Assembly: GCA_002431975.1 (NCBI GenBank)
Contig: DJFA01000103.1
Coordinates: 4,288-10,484, forward strand
DNA: 6,197 nucleotides
Source: Ruminococcus sp. UBA5884
GTDB taxonomy: Bacteria; Bacillota; Clostridia; Oscillospirales; Ruminococcaceae
Direction: 5' to 3'
Shown one piece after another: positions 5,983-6,197 of the stretch (position 1 is its first letter; every line of letters starts with the position of its first letter). The position numbers and the translations under genes are program-made. Below the pieces are notes generated by a model, which did not search any database, was not told the origin of the DNA, and saw nothing but the letters and a program-made list of their open reading frames with translations.

Positions 5983-6003
5983 TTTTTAAATCTAAATTTT
6001 TGG

Positions 6004-6159
6004 ATTAACGCAAATTAAATGAATGTCTTTATAGACTTTCATAAGTTCGCCCGACTGAAATTCTGAAGAATCGGACGAGTAAACACTGTTCGACTTTACA
6101 AAATGTATATAAAATTCCTTATTTTCAATTATACAATTTTATTGTCGAATTGGTGTTAA
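6004..6159 (+). repeat. Palindromic repeat copy 4 (decayed)
   Basis: ATTAACGCAAATT (6004-6016) resembles the left terminus of copy 3. The left arm survives mainly as AGTTCGCCCG (6044-6053), and the right arm is a mutated form (CGGACGAG, then ACTGTTCGACTTTAC, 6072-6099). The long tail (6100-6159) is well kept, with AAAATTCCTTATTTTCAATT and the end CGAATTGGTGTTAA. It lies upstream of the dockerin gene. Apart from a short palindrome, bases 6160-6197 hold nothing I can identify. Confidence 0.75.
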
Positions 6160-6197
6160 ATTAAAACTTCTTAATTCAGAATCCATTCTGATGGTTT

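Overview
The window looks like a piece of chromosome from a low-GC, fibre- or starch-degrading Firmicute, most likely Ruminococcus or a close Oscillospiraceae relative. The reasons are a secreted protein ending in a type I dockerin, an intracellular GH13 amylase of a form seen in gut Clostridia, AGGAGG-type ribosome binding sites, AT-rich codon use, and intergenic palindromic repeats. The genus is an inference; there is no rRNA or marker gene.

All five genes are on the minus strand, so transcription runs from high to low coordinates. In that order: (1) a secreted dockerin protein of unknown catalytic type (5950-4838), closed by a strong intrinsic terminator (4772-4809). (2) A promoter-like site (-10 at 4706-4711), then a three-gene overlapping operon: a GtrB/DPM1-like family 2 glycosyltransferase (4659-3685), a membrane-anchored WG-repeat-like protein (3704-2679) and a small HD-domain phosphohydrolase (2689-2096). 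Overlaps of 20 and 11 bp imply co-transcription and probably translational coupling. (3) An intergenic stretch (1840-2095) mostly filled by a palindromic repeat. (4) A cytoplasmic GH13 alpha-glucanase carrying a C-terminal DUF1653-like module (1839-244), closed by an intrinsic terminator (201-236).

The most distinctive non-coding signal is a repeat family seen at four places (1-76, about 80-202, about 1930-2076 and a decayed copy about 6004-6159), plus a remnant at 1899-1923. Each good copy is a pair of inverted GTAG-plus-hairpin units (REP and inverted REP) between two different AT-rich tails whose ends resemble terminal inverted repeats. This is the architecture of a BIME or MITE. All copies lie between genes.

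Functionally the window combines polysaccharide use (dockerin protein outside the cell, GH13 enzyme inside) with an envelope glycosyltransferase operon. Nothing shows that these groups are co-regulated. No tRNA, rRNA, CRISPR array, transposase gene or defence cassette is visible.
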